From Zopfochytrium polystomum (taxonomy: Eukaryota > Chytridiomycota > Chytridiomycetes > Chytridiales > Chytridiaceae), in the NCBI GenBank assembly GCA_025765615.1, contig JAIVFJ010000226.1, forward strand, positions 1 through 64,000: a stretch of 64,000 nucleotides of DNA. Direction: 5' to 3'. The position numbers were made by a program, and so were the translations under genes. Position 1 is the first letter of the stretch; the number at the start of each line of letters is the position of its first letter. This document shows, in pieces, positions 10,625 to 22,351 of the stretch. Below the pieces are notes generated by a model that was not told the origin of the DNA, did no database searches, and was given only the letters and a program-made list of their open reading frames with translations.

Positions 10625-12522
10625 ATGATCTTCACAGCGCTTGCCCTGGCGGCTACTGTCGCCACCGCTTCTCTGCTCCAGGCTGGCTCGACGAGCGCCG
10701 CCTGCGTCAACTCGGCCACGGCCCGCAGCTGCTGGGGAGACTACGACATCACCACCGACTACTACGACACCGTCCCCGACACTGGCGTCACGCGCACATA
10801 CTACCTCGCCCTCAATAATGTCACCATGGCTCCCGACGGCGTCTCGCGCTGGGTCACCGCTTTCAACAACTCGATTCCGGGCCCGACGATCACGGCTGAC
10901 TGGGGCGACACCGTCGTGGTTTATGTAACAAACAACCTTGCAAACAATGGAACGGCCTTGCATTGGTGAGAGCGATTTTTCGATCCTCAACTTCTCGCAT
11001 GTCTGACAAAGCCGGGAAATAACCACCAGGCACGGTTTGCGTCAAAACTACACGGCGGCAAGTGACGGCGTGCCGGGCGTGACGCAGTGCGCGATCGCAC
11101 CGGGCGACACTTTCAAGTACACCTGGCGTGCAACGCAATACGGTTGGTGATTTCATTTTCAACGCCTCCCAATGCGACGCAAAAATTCGTTCTGCAAATG
11201 TACTCTAATCTGATCCACATCCACAACATACAGGCACAACTTGGTACCACAGTCACTTCTCCCTGCAGTACGGCAACGGCGCTTTTGGAGCCATCGTCAT
11301 CAACGGCCCCGCCACCACCAACTACGACGTGGACCTCGGCCCCCTGCTGATCCATGACTGGGCACACGAGGACTCTTTCTACCTCTTCTCCATCAACACC
11401 GGCGCACCGCCCGGCGCGGAGAACGGCCTGATCAACGGCACGAATAAGTACAACAGTGCCGGCTCGTACTTCTCCACGACTGTCACCTCGGGGAACACCT
11501 ACCGCCTCCGGGTCGTCAACTCGGGCGTCTACGCGCACATGAAGTTCATGATCGACAACCACAGCTTCCAGGTCATCGCCGCTGACCTGGTACCCATCGT
11601 CCCCTACAACACCACCGTCCTCGACGTCGCTCTCGGCCAGCGCTACGACATTGTCTTTACCGCGAATCAGACCGCTTCGAATTACTGGATCCGCGCCATC
11701 CCGCAGCTGTCTTGCACTAACAACAAGAACCAGAACGGTATCAAGGGTATTCTCAGGTACTCCACCGCCTCGAACCTCACCGCGGACCCGACCACGACGG
11801 CGTACACGTACACGGACAACTGCGGCGACCAGACCATGTCGCTGACGCCAAAGCTCACGAAAACGATCTCCGCTTCGTCGGCCACCGCCAGCGGCTCGGT
11901 TCCTGTCACCTTTTCGCAGCAAAAGTGGTACATCAACGGAAAGACTCAGGTTATCGACTGGGCCAACCCGTCCCTCGGCATGGTCGAGGCTCAGAACACG
12001 TCGTACCCAAGCGCTTTCAACGTCATCTCGCTCAGTGGCACTTCCTCCGACTGGGCTTACTTCGTAATAACGTGAGTCCGGACACCTTTCTTCCCTTTTC
12101 TTCCCCCCACATCAACAAAGTGAGTAACCTCCCAAAAAAACAACAGGGCCTCAAACGCGGTCGACCACCCGATGCACATCCACGGCCACGACTGGTGGGT
12201 CCTCGCCCGCGGCACCGGCACCTTCACCGGCAAATTCACCGACTACCTCACCACCGCCGTCCCGCGCCGCGACGTTGTCGTCCTCCCCGCCTCCGGGTAC
12301 CTCGCCGTGGCCTTCCCGCTCGACAACCCGGGCACCTGGCTCATGCACTGCCACATCGCCTTCCACGCCAGCGAGGGCCTCTCGCTGCAGTTTGTCGAAA
12401 GGTATTCGGATATTAGGGGCAATGTTGGCGTCGACAGCGCGTGGAACCAGACTTGCACGAATTGGAAGTCGTATGTGGCGGCCAAGTCGTCGGCTGCGGT
12501 CATGGACGATTCGGGTATTTGA
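10625..12522 (+). CDS. Secreted laccase-like multicopper oxidase (asco-laccase type), copy 4
   Basis: Exons 10625-10965, 11030-11142, 11234-12071 and 12147-12522 give 555 aa. A signal peptide (about residues 1-25, cleavage near TSAA) leads into three cupredoxin domains. Ligand motifs are [33 protein letters not shown] and [16 protein letters not shown], so all ten expected His and the T1 Cys are present. The T1 axial position is Leu and the C-terminus is DSGI. It is closest to the broken copy 2 (shared [17 protein letters not shown] and near-identical intron 2), which suggests the pair 1-2 and the pair 3-4 arose from one two-gene duplication. The last gene of the array, it is followed by a convergent unknown gene. 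A role in phenolic or lignin-derived substrate oxidation, pigment formation or copper handling is possible but not shown by sequence. Confidence 0.94.
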
Positions 12523-12951
12523 GACGGAAAGTTTTTTCCGGTTCCGTGCTCGATCGACTTTACCTTTTTGTTGCGGTTTCGTCCCCTTTTCCTCCAGATT
12601 TTTCTATTTTTTTCCCTCCCGACTTTCCCGTATTTCTTTTTTTGTTCATAAGCTTGCGACTCGCTTCCGCTTTCCCCTCCATCGATTCCCCTTATTTTCT
12701 ACGCTCGGCTTCCCTATCAAATCTGCCGCTTTAAGCTTTCATTTTTTTTTCTTCCCTGTCGGTGTTCGTTTCTTTGCGTGCTTTTCTTCTTGGCTGCAAA
12801 CCCTGCATCTTTTCTCTTCCCGCCGTCCCTGACTCTTCGAAGAAGAGCCATTAGAGTATGTAAAACAGCGGCGGAGGATGCGAAAAATAACAAGCGATTT
12901 GAAAAGTACTGCCTGTTGCAGTCAAACAAACTATGCTTCGAACACCTCCAA
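12523..12951. other. Convergent 3' intergenic spacer
   Basis: T- and C-rich sequence lies between the 3' ends of laccase copy 4 and the minus-strand gene at 12952. Nothing else is recognised. Confidence 0.6.
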
Positions 12952-15741
12952 CTAGAAGAGGAACATGTCCCTAACCCACGCCTTGTACAATCCAACCAAC
13001 CCAGCAACCCTCACCCGCAACACCCGCAGTCGCTGCTCCCGGCCCTCCTCTCCCCTCCTCGCATCGCGGCCGCATTCATCCCCGTCCCGACCAAAGCTTT
13101 CTCCCTCGTTGCCGTCGTCGTCGGCGGAATCCACCACTTCCCGCCACGCCTGCAGCAGCTCGCCGCGGAGCCACCGTGTCTCGCGCACCGCGCGCGCCGT
13201 CGCGGCGGTTGTTGCGGCCGTCGCGCGCGCCGCGCACCCTGCGAGTGCAGCCAGCAGAAACTTGGACGGCGCCGCGGCGACACGTTGCTCAGCGGTGGTT
13301 GTTAGCGCCGCCGTCGCGGCGCGGAGGACCACTTTGGTGCGGCGCAGAGAGAGGCTGCGTGTGGACCTCTTCGCGTCCTGGTCGCCGTTTTCAGAGGCGG
13401 CGATCCCCGCGGAATCAAGCATCGACCGTGGGAGGTACGAGCGTGCCAAGCGCGCGATACTCTGCCGTTGTCAATAGGGCCCACTGTGAGTGATACAAAC
13501 CAATTTATTGTCGAAAGGAAATTGACCCAAAAAAAAAAAAAAAAAAAAAAATGGTTCCTGGGGATTACCTGATCTCGTTCGCTTTCGCCGCTGTACAAGC
13601 TCTGAAGGACCGTTAACCGTAAAAGATCCATCTCCTCAACCTTGTTGCCGCGCTCTCCTAAGAAATCACGATTCGCAAGCCGAAATCGGGGAATGGCCGT
13701 GCGGTCGCGGATCATGATGAGCTGCTCCCGGATGCTCCACTCCCACGCCTCAAGCTGCTCAAAGGAAAGATGCACGACAAGCTGCTCCCACGTCTTGGGT
13801 CCATGGAGCCTCTTCGGGCCTGTGTCGTTGGGCTGTAAAGGCGCGGGATCGTTCTCCACTGCCGTCCTCGATGTCTGCGTCCCCCGGTTGCGGAGCTGGG
13901 CTCTACTTGCGGCAGGCGCCCGCGCTCTTCTCCGATGCCGGAACGGAACAGGTTCGCTTGCTGGCGCAACGCCTCCACTTTTGTCCTTCCCATCACTATT
14001 CACCGCATCGCCTTCGGCCGGATCCGCCTGCCTCGCGGCAGAACGAGACCTCCCTCCTCGCTTCCCGCGTCGCGTTTTCCGCCACCCTTCCGCGGGCGGC
14101 GCTTCGCCGTCTCCCTCATCGTCCGTTCGTTGCCTCTTCGCAGATGCCGCGGCTGCTGCGCCGTTCGCTTCGACGGTGACGCTAGCTTCATTCGCACCGT
14201 CGACGGCAGCTGTCTCTCGCTTCCGCTTCCCGCCAATCACGGAACTACCGCCAGCGGTGGGATCGCCGTTCGCGTGGGGATCGGTCCCGCAGGTGGTGGC
14301 TGCCTGCGCGTCTGGCACAGCGACTGCGCTCTCTCCATCTTCGCCGTCACTCGCTTCAGCTCCTGAATCCATGTTTACGTCCCTGGCGGTTGCAGTTGGC
14401 ACGGGGGTCAACTCCCCCGGCTCTACCGCGGGTGCCTTTCCTTTCCACCGCGCACCACAGATTCGATCAGTGTCAACCGCGTCTTTTCGGGTGTCAACGC
14501 CGGGCGGCACTGGGTTAATTCGCAGTCGACGGGCGCGCCGTATGTGGGCGTTCTCCGCACTTCTCGAGCCGTTATCGCCCGGTCTGGTCGAGTTGGCGCC
14601 ACTGCCTAGAATGGTCACAGTCTTCTTTCGTGGAGGTGATGGCACCGCTTTTTTTCGGGCGTGAAGTAGCCGCGATTCTACTCGATTCCGAATTAAAGGA
14701 AGTCAAGGAGTGGACGGATGGGCTTACTCTTCTCTTTCATCAGTTTTCCCAACTTGACGTACTGCTGCATTTTCCAGCGGACGTAGTCGTTGCACAAATG
14801 CTCCATTTGGCGCTCCAGCTGCAAGGTTGGGGGAGGACAACAGGAGGTGATCAGTCGGGCAACTTTGGCATGGGAAAAACAACGAAGTAACACCTGCAGC
14901 CCCTACCAAGTCCTTCGCGCTCCATGGCCAAATCCCGACCTCCTCAAGCCCTGCTGCTCGTCTCCACTCCGCATCCATTACGTTCAAAAACCCGCAGCCC
15001 GCGCACGTCAAGCTCCGTGCAAGCCCGAAGACGAGCGCGAAGAGGCCGGCCTGGATCGCGAGCGGTTTGAAGGGGCATCCGCGCATCCATCCCGTGTCCT
15101 GCATGGGGGTGTGCGGCAGAACGAGGGGTGGCGTGTGGAGGTTCGCGCAGGTTCTATTCGCGGCGGGATCGCGGGCGTCCGTGGTGATAGCGAGTAACGT
15201 TTCGCAGGCTTCGCAGGGCAAGAGTAACGATCGGCAGTGCTGGCTTAGTGAGTGAGGGGGGAGGGAAACGAGTCATTTGGTGGTTTCCCTGAAGCGAAAT
15301 GTCATGGGGGGCCGCCCTTCGTACCTACCAGAGCACGGCGAACCCAGCGATCCCACCCCGGTCGGCGAAGAACAGCGGAACCTCGTCCATCCAGAGGCTC
15401 GGCCGATGCGTCGTCGCGGGAAGCGCTTGTGGATGGGCCGTCGCGCCGTCAGCAGCCGGATCGATCGCTGCAGCATCCGCGGCACCGCGTGGGACGCCTG
15501 TTTCTGTTGCTACTGCGGCTGAGCGCGGGCGGTGGTCCGCGGCTAGCGTCGCCTGACCCAGGGCTGCCGCATTTGCGGCGGGATCGGCAACGGCCTTCGC
15601 GGCGCGGCGTGACGGATGCTTCCGGGCAGTGCGCCGGTTGATCCGCGTTGCAATTGTCTGTGCATCGCCTTGCTCGGCGGCGGCGGCGGCGGCGTTGACA
15701 TCGGCCTCAACAACCCCGGCGGTGGCGGTGTCGCTTAGCAT
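12952..15741 (-). CDS. Unknown protein, five exons, Ala-rich with a basic disordered centre
   Basis: I joined exons 15741-15329, 15243-14907, 14818-14728, 14677-13569 and 13461-12952. Every border is GT...AG and phases agree, giving 819 aa from an ATG. I do not recognise the family. The N-terminal ~135 residues are Ala-rich. Exon 2 carries CEAC, CPFKPLAIQAGLFALVFG and a CAGC pair, so one hydrophobic helix near residues 190-215. Exon 3 is helical (LERQMEHLCNDYVRWKMQQY). Exon 4 is charged and low-complexity with nuclear-localisation-like KRKRE, KRQR and RKTRRGKRGGR. Exon 5 has another hydrophobic Ala stretch (KFLLAALAGCAARATAATTA). Joining exons 3 and 4 at GTAAGC...GAGTAG is what removes an otherwise in-frame stop, which supports a single gene. 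A long antisense ORF at 13642-14664 is a shadow. Splitting into two genes remains possible. Confidence 0.6.
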
Positions 15742-16211
15742 TTCGGACGGTCCAGATCTTTCGGACAGTTTTCTCAGTCATCTTGCGAGGAATCCAAGCG
15801 ACAATCCGCGCACAGCTAAAGCAAAGGCACATCATACCAAATCATTCTTTTAAACCCGGCAATGTTGATTCTGTGTGGCGGGGCAGCTTTGGACATCAGG
15901 CGGATGGATGGCGGTCACGCTGCTGGTGGGAGGCCGTCTTTCAACAATCCGATGTCCACAGCTGCCCTGCCGTGCCCAGTCCACATTGCAAGTTTTCCAA
16001 GATTGGTTCATATTGGTATTTCAATGATTTAGCTGTGCGTGAATTGATGCTTTGATGGCTGAGAAAACAGGTACCAAATTGCTCCCCTAAATGCACTTAT
16101 TTCATTATAAACCCAATTTCCCCCATCTCCCTTACGATGAAAGCGCCGCAAGGCTTCGAGCGGACTTCAAGACCAAGGTCAGCGAGACAACTCTCGGGAA
16201 CAACGACTGGC
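15742..16211. other. Intergenic region
   Basis: No ORF or repeat is recognised between two minus-strand genes. The promoter of the 819-aa gene should lie in its first ~200 bases but shows no clear TATA box. Confidence 0.5.
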
Positions 16212-17843
16212 TCACTGAAGCATGTTGCACTCATTTCCACCAAGCAGGCCCTTGACAGAAGCTACACACGCAAAGATGCTTACGCAGGACGCCCACCCTA
16301 GACTGCAGGTAATAAGACACCAGACTCTAGGGTCCCCGACCGCGTCGCCCCCTGATGCCCATTTCATTTCGTTGACTGATGTGCCACTTTCCTCCAGTGC
16401 TTCACTATAATCTGGCGTCATCATGCTCCCTATATCCTGCACTCGACCGAACCGTCCACGTTCCCGCTGTGCATTCAGCCATGCATGGTAGCAGCAATAT
16501 CCAAAGTCCACGAGGAGCTCGCCAGCCGTCACAACACCCCATCGCATCGCAGCACGAGCCGCACTCAGTGGTTTGAGGCGGGAGCTGCACGCCTCGGAAA
16601 GCCGCTGCACGGGTGTGTCGGGAACAAAGAAGAATACGGCGGAAACAACCGCGCTTCCGTTCGCGCTGTGGGTAGCGATCCGGTGGCTGATGAGCACCTC
16701 TGCCTCATGGCGGCTGTCGAGGACATGTGCAAAGTCGGATATCTGGGGCCGTTCGCCGCTGTCAGTGCGCCGAAATTTCACCCACAGCCAGCAGACAATA
16801 AAAAGGTTCTTAAGAGGCTCAAAGAGAACCAGCCCAGCTGCGATCAGGTAAAAACCGCTGTCTTGATTCGAGGAGGATCGGAGCGTGACCAGCGCTGCAA
16901 CTGTGTGGTAGGCTTTTGACGGTTAATGATTTGCTTTAAATTGTGAATAGGCAAGCCACTAAAACCATCAGACGCACCTGCGGTGACGAGCATTGAAGAA
17001 TACACTTTGAGGAGCAGAGCAGAGCTTTGTTGAGAAGTCGAACTACGGAGGCCGTCGAATGCAGTTGCCAATGTTGCGATTGAACCGGCGACAACACTCG
17101 GCAGAATAACGGTGGAGTAGGTGAGGCTCTTTCGAGCCACTAATGTGCGCTGAGCGCTCTTCATCGTGAACACGAAGCTTACGTGCTCAAGTATAAGCAT
17201 GCCAACCACTAGTGCCATGGAGGTGGCGATGCCGGCAATGGTTCGATTTTCTCCGATCTCAGAAACGTCGACCAGGAAAGCGATGAACCATAGCGAGGAA
17301 GCATGGATCACACTGTCGGTTAGAGCCAGCAAAAAGCAGCCCATCAGCATTGGCACAGTTTTCTGGGAGCTATGTGCGCTTGGTGCTTGTTGTAATACGT
17401 CGACTAGTGGCAAGAAGATTCTGTCAGATACCAGACCGATAATTCTGATGGTTGCTCTTACAGCCAATTCGGGCGAAAGGCGACAAGGCCAGGATCGCGG
17501 TCCTACTGACTGCGAACGCGACCAAAGGCGCAAGGAAGCTTACAAAAGACACCGATCCAAGTCCAATTATGCCCAGTTTCTCCGGAAGCCGTCGTGATCG
17601 GAACTCTCGCCGGTCAAGAAACGTTAAGATGGACAGGATTTGCAAAAACACGGTGACGACGCTGCGTCCCAGCTCGTACAACGACGCGGAATCTGGCGGC
17701 CGCGATGACCCACCGTCTCGCAAAGAAGACTCGAGAAACGCAATCCCCGCCAGCGTTGTGGCGAAGATCGCGACGCTGGAGATAACGACCGTCGGTAACC
17801 GTACGAAGGATATCAGAGCATCCACAAGACGACTTGGAAGCAT
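16212..17843 (-). CDS. Polytopic membrane protein, family 1, copy A
   Basis: Exons 17843-17462, 17403-16979 (border near 16978) and 16900-16212 give about 498 aa. About nine to ten hydrophobic segments are visible, including VVISSVAIFATTLAGIAFL near the start, GIIGLGSVSFVSFL, VPMLMGCFLLAL, VILPSVVAGSIATLA, SGFYLIAAGLVLFEPLKN and VSAVFFFVPDTP. It is a paralogue of the gene at 23184-24753 throughout: FLESSLRDGGSSRPPDSASL, GFYLxAAGLxLFEP, FFFVPDTPxQxLS, GRxGRVQD and the ending GLxGGxECNM are shared, and both introns sit at the same sites in the same phase 1. For intron 1 the nearer AG would create a stop, so I used CACTAG at 17404. The family and function are not recognised; a transporter or receptor is possible. 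Confidence 0.8.
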
Positions 17844-18274
17844 GGTCGATTTGCGGAGCGGGCTCCTCCCAGCGGCAGAAGGTAAGGTTTGTCAGGCGTA
17901 TCAAATGGGCCGTGCAAGGTGTTGACAAAAACCGGACATATTTTGTTAGGAGTGGTGTTACGCGGATTTGAAGTCTTCAAGCAAAGCGGTGTGCGCGGGC
18001 ACGCCCTTGCCAGGTAGACGCTATTCCCGACAGCGCAAGAACATTATCTCAAACAACACTAGGTGAATCAAAGCTCCGAAGCAAGCTGCATTACCGCTTC
18101 GAGGCTGATCACTATAACTAAGATCAGACACTCCGTTAACTGCCATCCAGTATCCTTTCTCGGTGTGAGTGCTGCCCTACGCCCGCTTCCTCCGCCACAA
18201 CGGCTCCCTGTTTTCTCACGGCCACCCAGCGGCCCGAGATGGCGCATGCAACGGGCATGTGTTGACCTTCTCCG
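17844..18274. other. Intergenic region
   Basis: Sequence upstream of the membrane-protein gene. No feature is recognised. Confidence 0.5.
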
Positions 18275-18679
18275 ATGGTCGCGGTGCTGTTTTCGGACGG
18301 CTCTGTCGCGCTGTGGAACCTGGCGACCCACGAAAATCGTGACGTCGTTGCCGCAAGGACGATCCCGAGGCTCCTCAGCGCCATCCGCTTCGACGGCCGC
18401 CGGGTCGCGGTGAAGATGGTCGGCGAGGCAATCTCGGTGTGGGACGCGGTGTTCGCATCTCGAATGGTCAGTCCCCGTCTTGACTTGGGATTGCTCTTTC
18501 CTTCCGATTTGCATTCATCCCACACGACAAAGATATTTTGGGCTGGGACTTTGGCGACGGCAATCTGTGCGCCAGCATTATTTGAGATCGCTTCAGAAAT
18601 TGCCCAGCCAACTGATGGCTTTGCGCCACAAGATCTACTGACTTCCACCTTTTGCAATGAAATTGATGATCGGACCTGA
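18275..18679 (+). CDS. Possible WD-repeat fragment
   Basis: This 134-codon ORF starts at an ATG. Its first 60 residues contain two WD40-blade-like ends, GSVALWNLATHEN and EAISVWDAVF, separated by one blade length. The rest does not resemble WD40, and the frame has a stop just upstream. It may be one exon of a split gene, with GTCAGT after FASRM as a possible donor, or a remnant. No initiation or splice evidence settles this. Confidence 0.3.
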   Translation: MVAVLFSDGSVALWNLATHENRDVVAARTIPRLLSAIRFDGRRVAVKMVGEAISVWDAVFASRMVSPRLDLGLLFPSDLHSSHTTKIFWAGTLATAICAPALFEIASEIAQPTDGFAPQDLLTSTFCNEIDDRT

Positions 18680-18894
18680 AGAGAAGGCTAGTCCTCGAAT
18701 TATAAGAAAAGTGCTAGATTTTACCTCGCTGCCGCGCCAGCAATTCTTGTCGTGCATTGCCCTTCAACAATTGCGTTTATTCAAGAGGCATTGCAGAAAC
18801 GTGAGTTTTGGGATATGAAGGAATGAAGCACTAAGAGGTGACAGTTGGAAAAGTACACGAAGTCAAGGTCCAAACTGAGGAGCCCATCAGTAAG

Positions 18895-19781
18895 TCAACG
18901 AGACGCAACGGTTCTCCCAATGTCCACTTCCCTGAATGACGTTATCAAACACCCATCCCCCCACATCCTTCCTGCTGATGGAATACCCAACGGCAGGACC
19001 GCGGGCAGAGTCATCTCCGCCAGTGACTTCGACACCGTCCGCAGGAACCCACCCCGCCCGCACCTTGTCGGATCCCTTCGGTCTCCGTCGACCAGCAGCG
19101 TCGGCCGAACGACGACAAAGCCCCCAAGGACGCCCTCCTTGTACGCCGCGACGACGGCATCCTCCATCTGCCGCTTGTCGATGTGCGGGACGGCGAGGAG
19201 CCAGTGGTACAGGCCACGGAGGAGGAAAGGAACGTCAGGCGTCTTGAGGTCGGTACCCGTGGTGGAGATGACAATCATGGTGGGGCGACGCGCGCCGGCG
19301 GCGGGAGGCAGGCCCGACAGCGCCTGGACGACCGTGCGCGCAGCGTCGGCGCAGATGGATGGGTCGTTGAGGCTGACGGGCTGGAAGAGGCTCGCCTGCA
19401 TGACCGGGGTGCCGCCGATACCGCTCACGATGATGTCGACGAGGCGGTTGTTTGGCGTGAGCGTTTTCCGGACGGCGGCGACGTCTTTGACGTCGCCTTG
19501 GACAATAACAAGGTTGCGGTTGATGGTGGATTCGGAGATGCCGTGGTTCTTTGCGAGTATATCGCGAAGCTTGGAGGGTGTTCGTGCAACTGTGGTGACA
19601 CATAGGGCAATTGGGAGCAGGGGTAAGAATTAAAAAAAAAAGATAATAAAAAACCCGTATTGAAGAGGAGACGATGCTCACGTGCAGATACGAGGTACCC
19701 GCCTTCGAGCGCGAGAGCGAGCGCGGCCGCGGTGCATCCACCGGTGGCGCCGAAGAAAGCTATCGCTGGCTTTGTCGACAT
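18895..19781 (-). CDS. NAD(P)-binding Rossmann-fold (NmrA/atypical SDR-like) protein
   Basis: Exons 19781-19682 and 19589-18895 join in phase 1 (donor GTGAGC, acceptor CACCACAG) to 264 aa. The N-terminus MSTKPAIAFFGATGGCTAAA shows the beta strand and Gly-rich turn of an NAD(P)-binding fold. It is followed after the intron by LARTPSKL, the usual position of a basic NADP-selecting residue. A later VQGDVKD and the strand DIIVSGIG correspond to the Asp-containing and second Gly strands of NmrA-type SDRs. A VVRPTLLVDG segment follows at the position of the family's substrate loop. No YxxxK catalytic pair is evident, so it may be a sensor or an isomerase/reductase of unknown substrate. Confidence 0.8.
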
Positions 19782-20334
19782 GTGCAAAGGAATGTGCTTT
19801 GAAAAGGTTCTTGTTTGTTGGCTGGCCAATTTGTGTTGGGGGCTGGTCGTCTATTTATCCAACTCGCCCCGGTCCGAGCCACCGCTGGTTCACTGCGGCG
19901 TTTGGTTGCGGAAATGCGCGCTCCGCCGGCATTTCCTGACTTGTCAACTCGCGGCGGACACGGACGGCGTCGCGCGATGCAGGAGTCCTTTACCAATAAT
20001 TATTTGATGATTCAAGGGGTCTTAAAGGACGCAAGGTGAGCCAACCAGCGCTGCCCGCGCACTCCGAAAATCGCCTCAAGCTATCTGGGCCGAAGCAACG
20101 AGCGCGTCCTTCAGTGACATCGTCTGCTGACTTGGTCTCTTGGTCGGCCGTGTTCGCTTTGTTCCGAGTCCACGGCGGCTAGGCGATACACCGCACGTAA
20201 CATGGACAACGCGGATAATGAGAAATGCGGACTCGACAGCGTACAGTTGCAGATAAGCATTGAACGCACGAAGGAGCAAAGAAGAATAGGCTGGTGGTTA
20301 CTTCCCGACTGCCCAATCGGAAACCAGACAATGG

Positions 20335-20485
20335 GGCTATCCGCCCGTAATTGTATTGCACGCCTCGCCACCAAAAAAACCCGCTCACGCAATATGAAAT
20401 GCCCGCACAACGCTACCAGGACGTCGGCCGCTTCCACTGAATCGGAGCTCCAAATAGATACCCGTCTTGCACGTGACGCAGACGC
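20335..20485 (-). pseudogene. Relic of membrane-protein family 1
   Basis: Translated fragments on the minus strand match the C-terminal part of the two intact paralogues but in different frames. RLRHVQDG and VSIWSSDSVEAADV (20481-20420) correspond to RLGRVQDMVSISSPDSIEAA, and GFFGGEACNTITGG (20382-20341) corresponds to GLFGGQECNMIGGG. The region between them is shorter than in the intact genes. This is a decayed third copy lying between the two living ones. Confidence 0.65.
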
Positions 20486-21386
20486 ACACATTCGCACCGC
20501 GCGCCGACTCTGCGTCGGCCGCTTCGACCGCATAGGGACTCGAAATAGAGCCAACGTCTCGCACTGTGGAGGTTACCTGACGGTGACCGAAGTTTGAGGT
20601 TGGAGTTGAGGTTGAGGTTGCGAGAGCAATGAGGTGTCAAAGTAACCGGGTTTCTTAATTTAGAAGAAAAACTTCTTCATTCTCATATTTTTGATGTCCC
20701 TATTTGTTCATGTTGGCTGACGCGTCCTTCAGTCCAGAACGAGAATATCTTATCTCTTATATGTTCTAAGCCATGAACGCTAGAATTGCTCTTAATAAGT
20801 GGAGCAGTGCTTAGCAACGCTTAATTCCCCCTTAACTGCATCCACCTGCGTGGGAGTGGCGTACGCCTGATGTGGGGAGCGGACGCCATAGCCGTCGCTT
20901 TCTCCTGAGGAATCTTGGTATCCTGGAGTCCAAGTGAAGCACTAAGCACGCCTCAGAGGGGTTATCAACAAAAGCAAACACGCGATCGTTCTCGTTGTTT
21001 CCGACTCGGCTGTCGTCAGCATCCGCACTCCAAAAAAATGGGATGCGGTCGATGGCCGACTCGCTCCGTGAAAACTTGAAAACCATCCAAATAACTCGTT
21101 TGTCCCATGCTAAGGGAGCCGAAATTTTTTGGCACGGAAATCGAGTGTGCCTGTGTGAGGGAGCGGGTGAGGAGATTTGCGGCGCAGTCTTATGTTTGAT
21201 TTGTCACTTTCGCATATGGATGTATGTGTGTGAGTCATAAAGAAACCCAAGTGCGTCCACTGAGTCCCCAAGAGCGGTAGGCCCGCATCAACACGTCGTC
21301 ACCGAGTGGAACGATTGGCTTCAACGGTGAAACCAAACCGCCCACAATGATTCCCTTATCGGCAACTGAATCGACGGACCGAACGG
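20486..21386. other. Intergenic region
   Basis: No gene, RNA or repeat is recognised. Confidence 0.5.
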
Positions 21387-21610
21387 AGACCGTGCCCACC
21401 GCCCCATCTAGCAGCCCCGCCGTCGCCGCCCTGATCGTGGACCTCCACGCCTACTTCTTCCTAATTGATCGACTTCTCCAGCGCCCGCATCGTCGTTCAC
21501 TTGAACTCCACCGCTCAGTACCAGGAGTCTAGCGATGCGTACTCGAAGATTAAGTGCAATGCCAAGAAGGGGTTTCTGTACTCGCAAAATCGCCGACAGA
21601 GGGAGACGAT
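21387..21610 (+). pseudogene. VHFNTTVQ-family relic 1
   Basis: AALIVDLHAYFFLI (frame 2, from 21422) is followed, one base out of frame, by IDFSSARIVVHLNSTAQYQ and KKGFLYSQ (from about 21465). These match segments of the family member at 22352 (VVHFNTTVQ, AGFLYS) and the first membrane segment of the one at 42652-43090 (LLDLCVYFYLI). The middle of the protein is missing, so this is a deleted copy. Confidence 0.55.
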
Positions 21611-22351
21611 GTACCAAGCTCATATCATTTCTGGGAGTGCTCAAACTTCACATTTCAATATTTACTTACAAGGCGTTCCGTCTCTGTACTGGCCATCCCG
21701 GCTCGAGCGGGTCGTAGCCCTGCTGAAGTGATTGTTTATTTCTCCTGGGCCAGTCTGGGTCTGGCCTCCCGCGAGCTCGCCAGCTTGTTGATTCTGCTCT
21801 TGCGATCTCGTCGATAGTGCAGTATTGGACAGGTCTCAGCCGTCAGCAACAGTAGATGCAGACGGGCCGAGCAATTGGGTGTTTCCACTCCTTTCATCAT
21901 ATTTTATTATTATTCGTGGCGCAGTTTTTCTCGTCTAGGCCAAACAGGAGCAATCGAGCATAATCACGCTGCTCACAGCGATGGCGATGGAGTCCCAGGT
22001 GCTTGATGCGGTAAATACAAGAGACAGGGGAGGGTTTCAATCTTCGTTGCAACAATACGTGTAAATTTGCAATGGGCTTTTGAGCCAGAAAAGACGACTT
22101 TTGGAAAGTCAAAATGGGTCAACCTTGCGGGAACCGGATTTAAGTGATTTTGAAATGCTGCATTGAGGCGTTTGTCGGTGTATAATTTTGAGTTCACCAG
22201 AAAATAGCGGTTGGATGGAGTAAGCAGAACTTGCCGTTTGTTTTGTGTGTATGAAACATCTTTGGACGCATGGGGTTTCTTTTTTTTTTTTTTTTTTTTT
22301 TTTCGCCTCAGTTCCTTTGCAGTGCTGTTCCGTTATTTGGAGCTGTTTGTT
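21611..22351. other. Intergenic region
   Basis: No gene is supported. A 25-base T run at about 22280-22304 precedes the next ORF. Confidence 0.5.

Noticed and set aside
14645..14645. Start of the basic exon-4 ORF taken as a gene start
   Set aside because: The codon there is GTG and the frame has a stop upstream; a phase-matched intron (GTAAGC...GAGTAG) links it to the preceding exon instead.
13642..14664. 340-codon plus-strand ORF
   Set aside because: It is antisense to exon 4 of the spliced minus-strand gene, Ser/Arg/Pro-rich without a domain, and explained by high-GC codon structure of the real gene.
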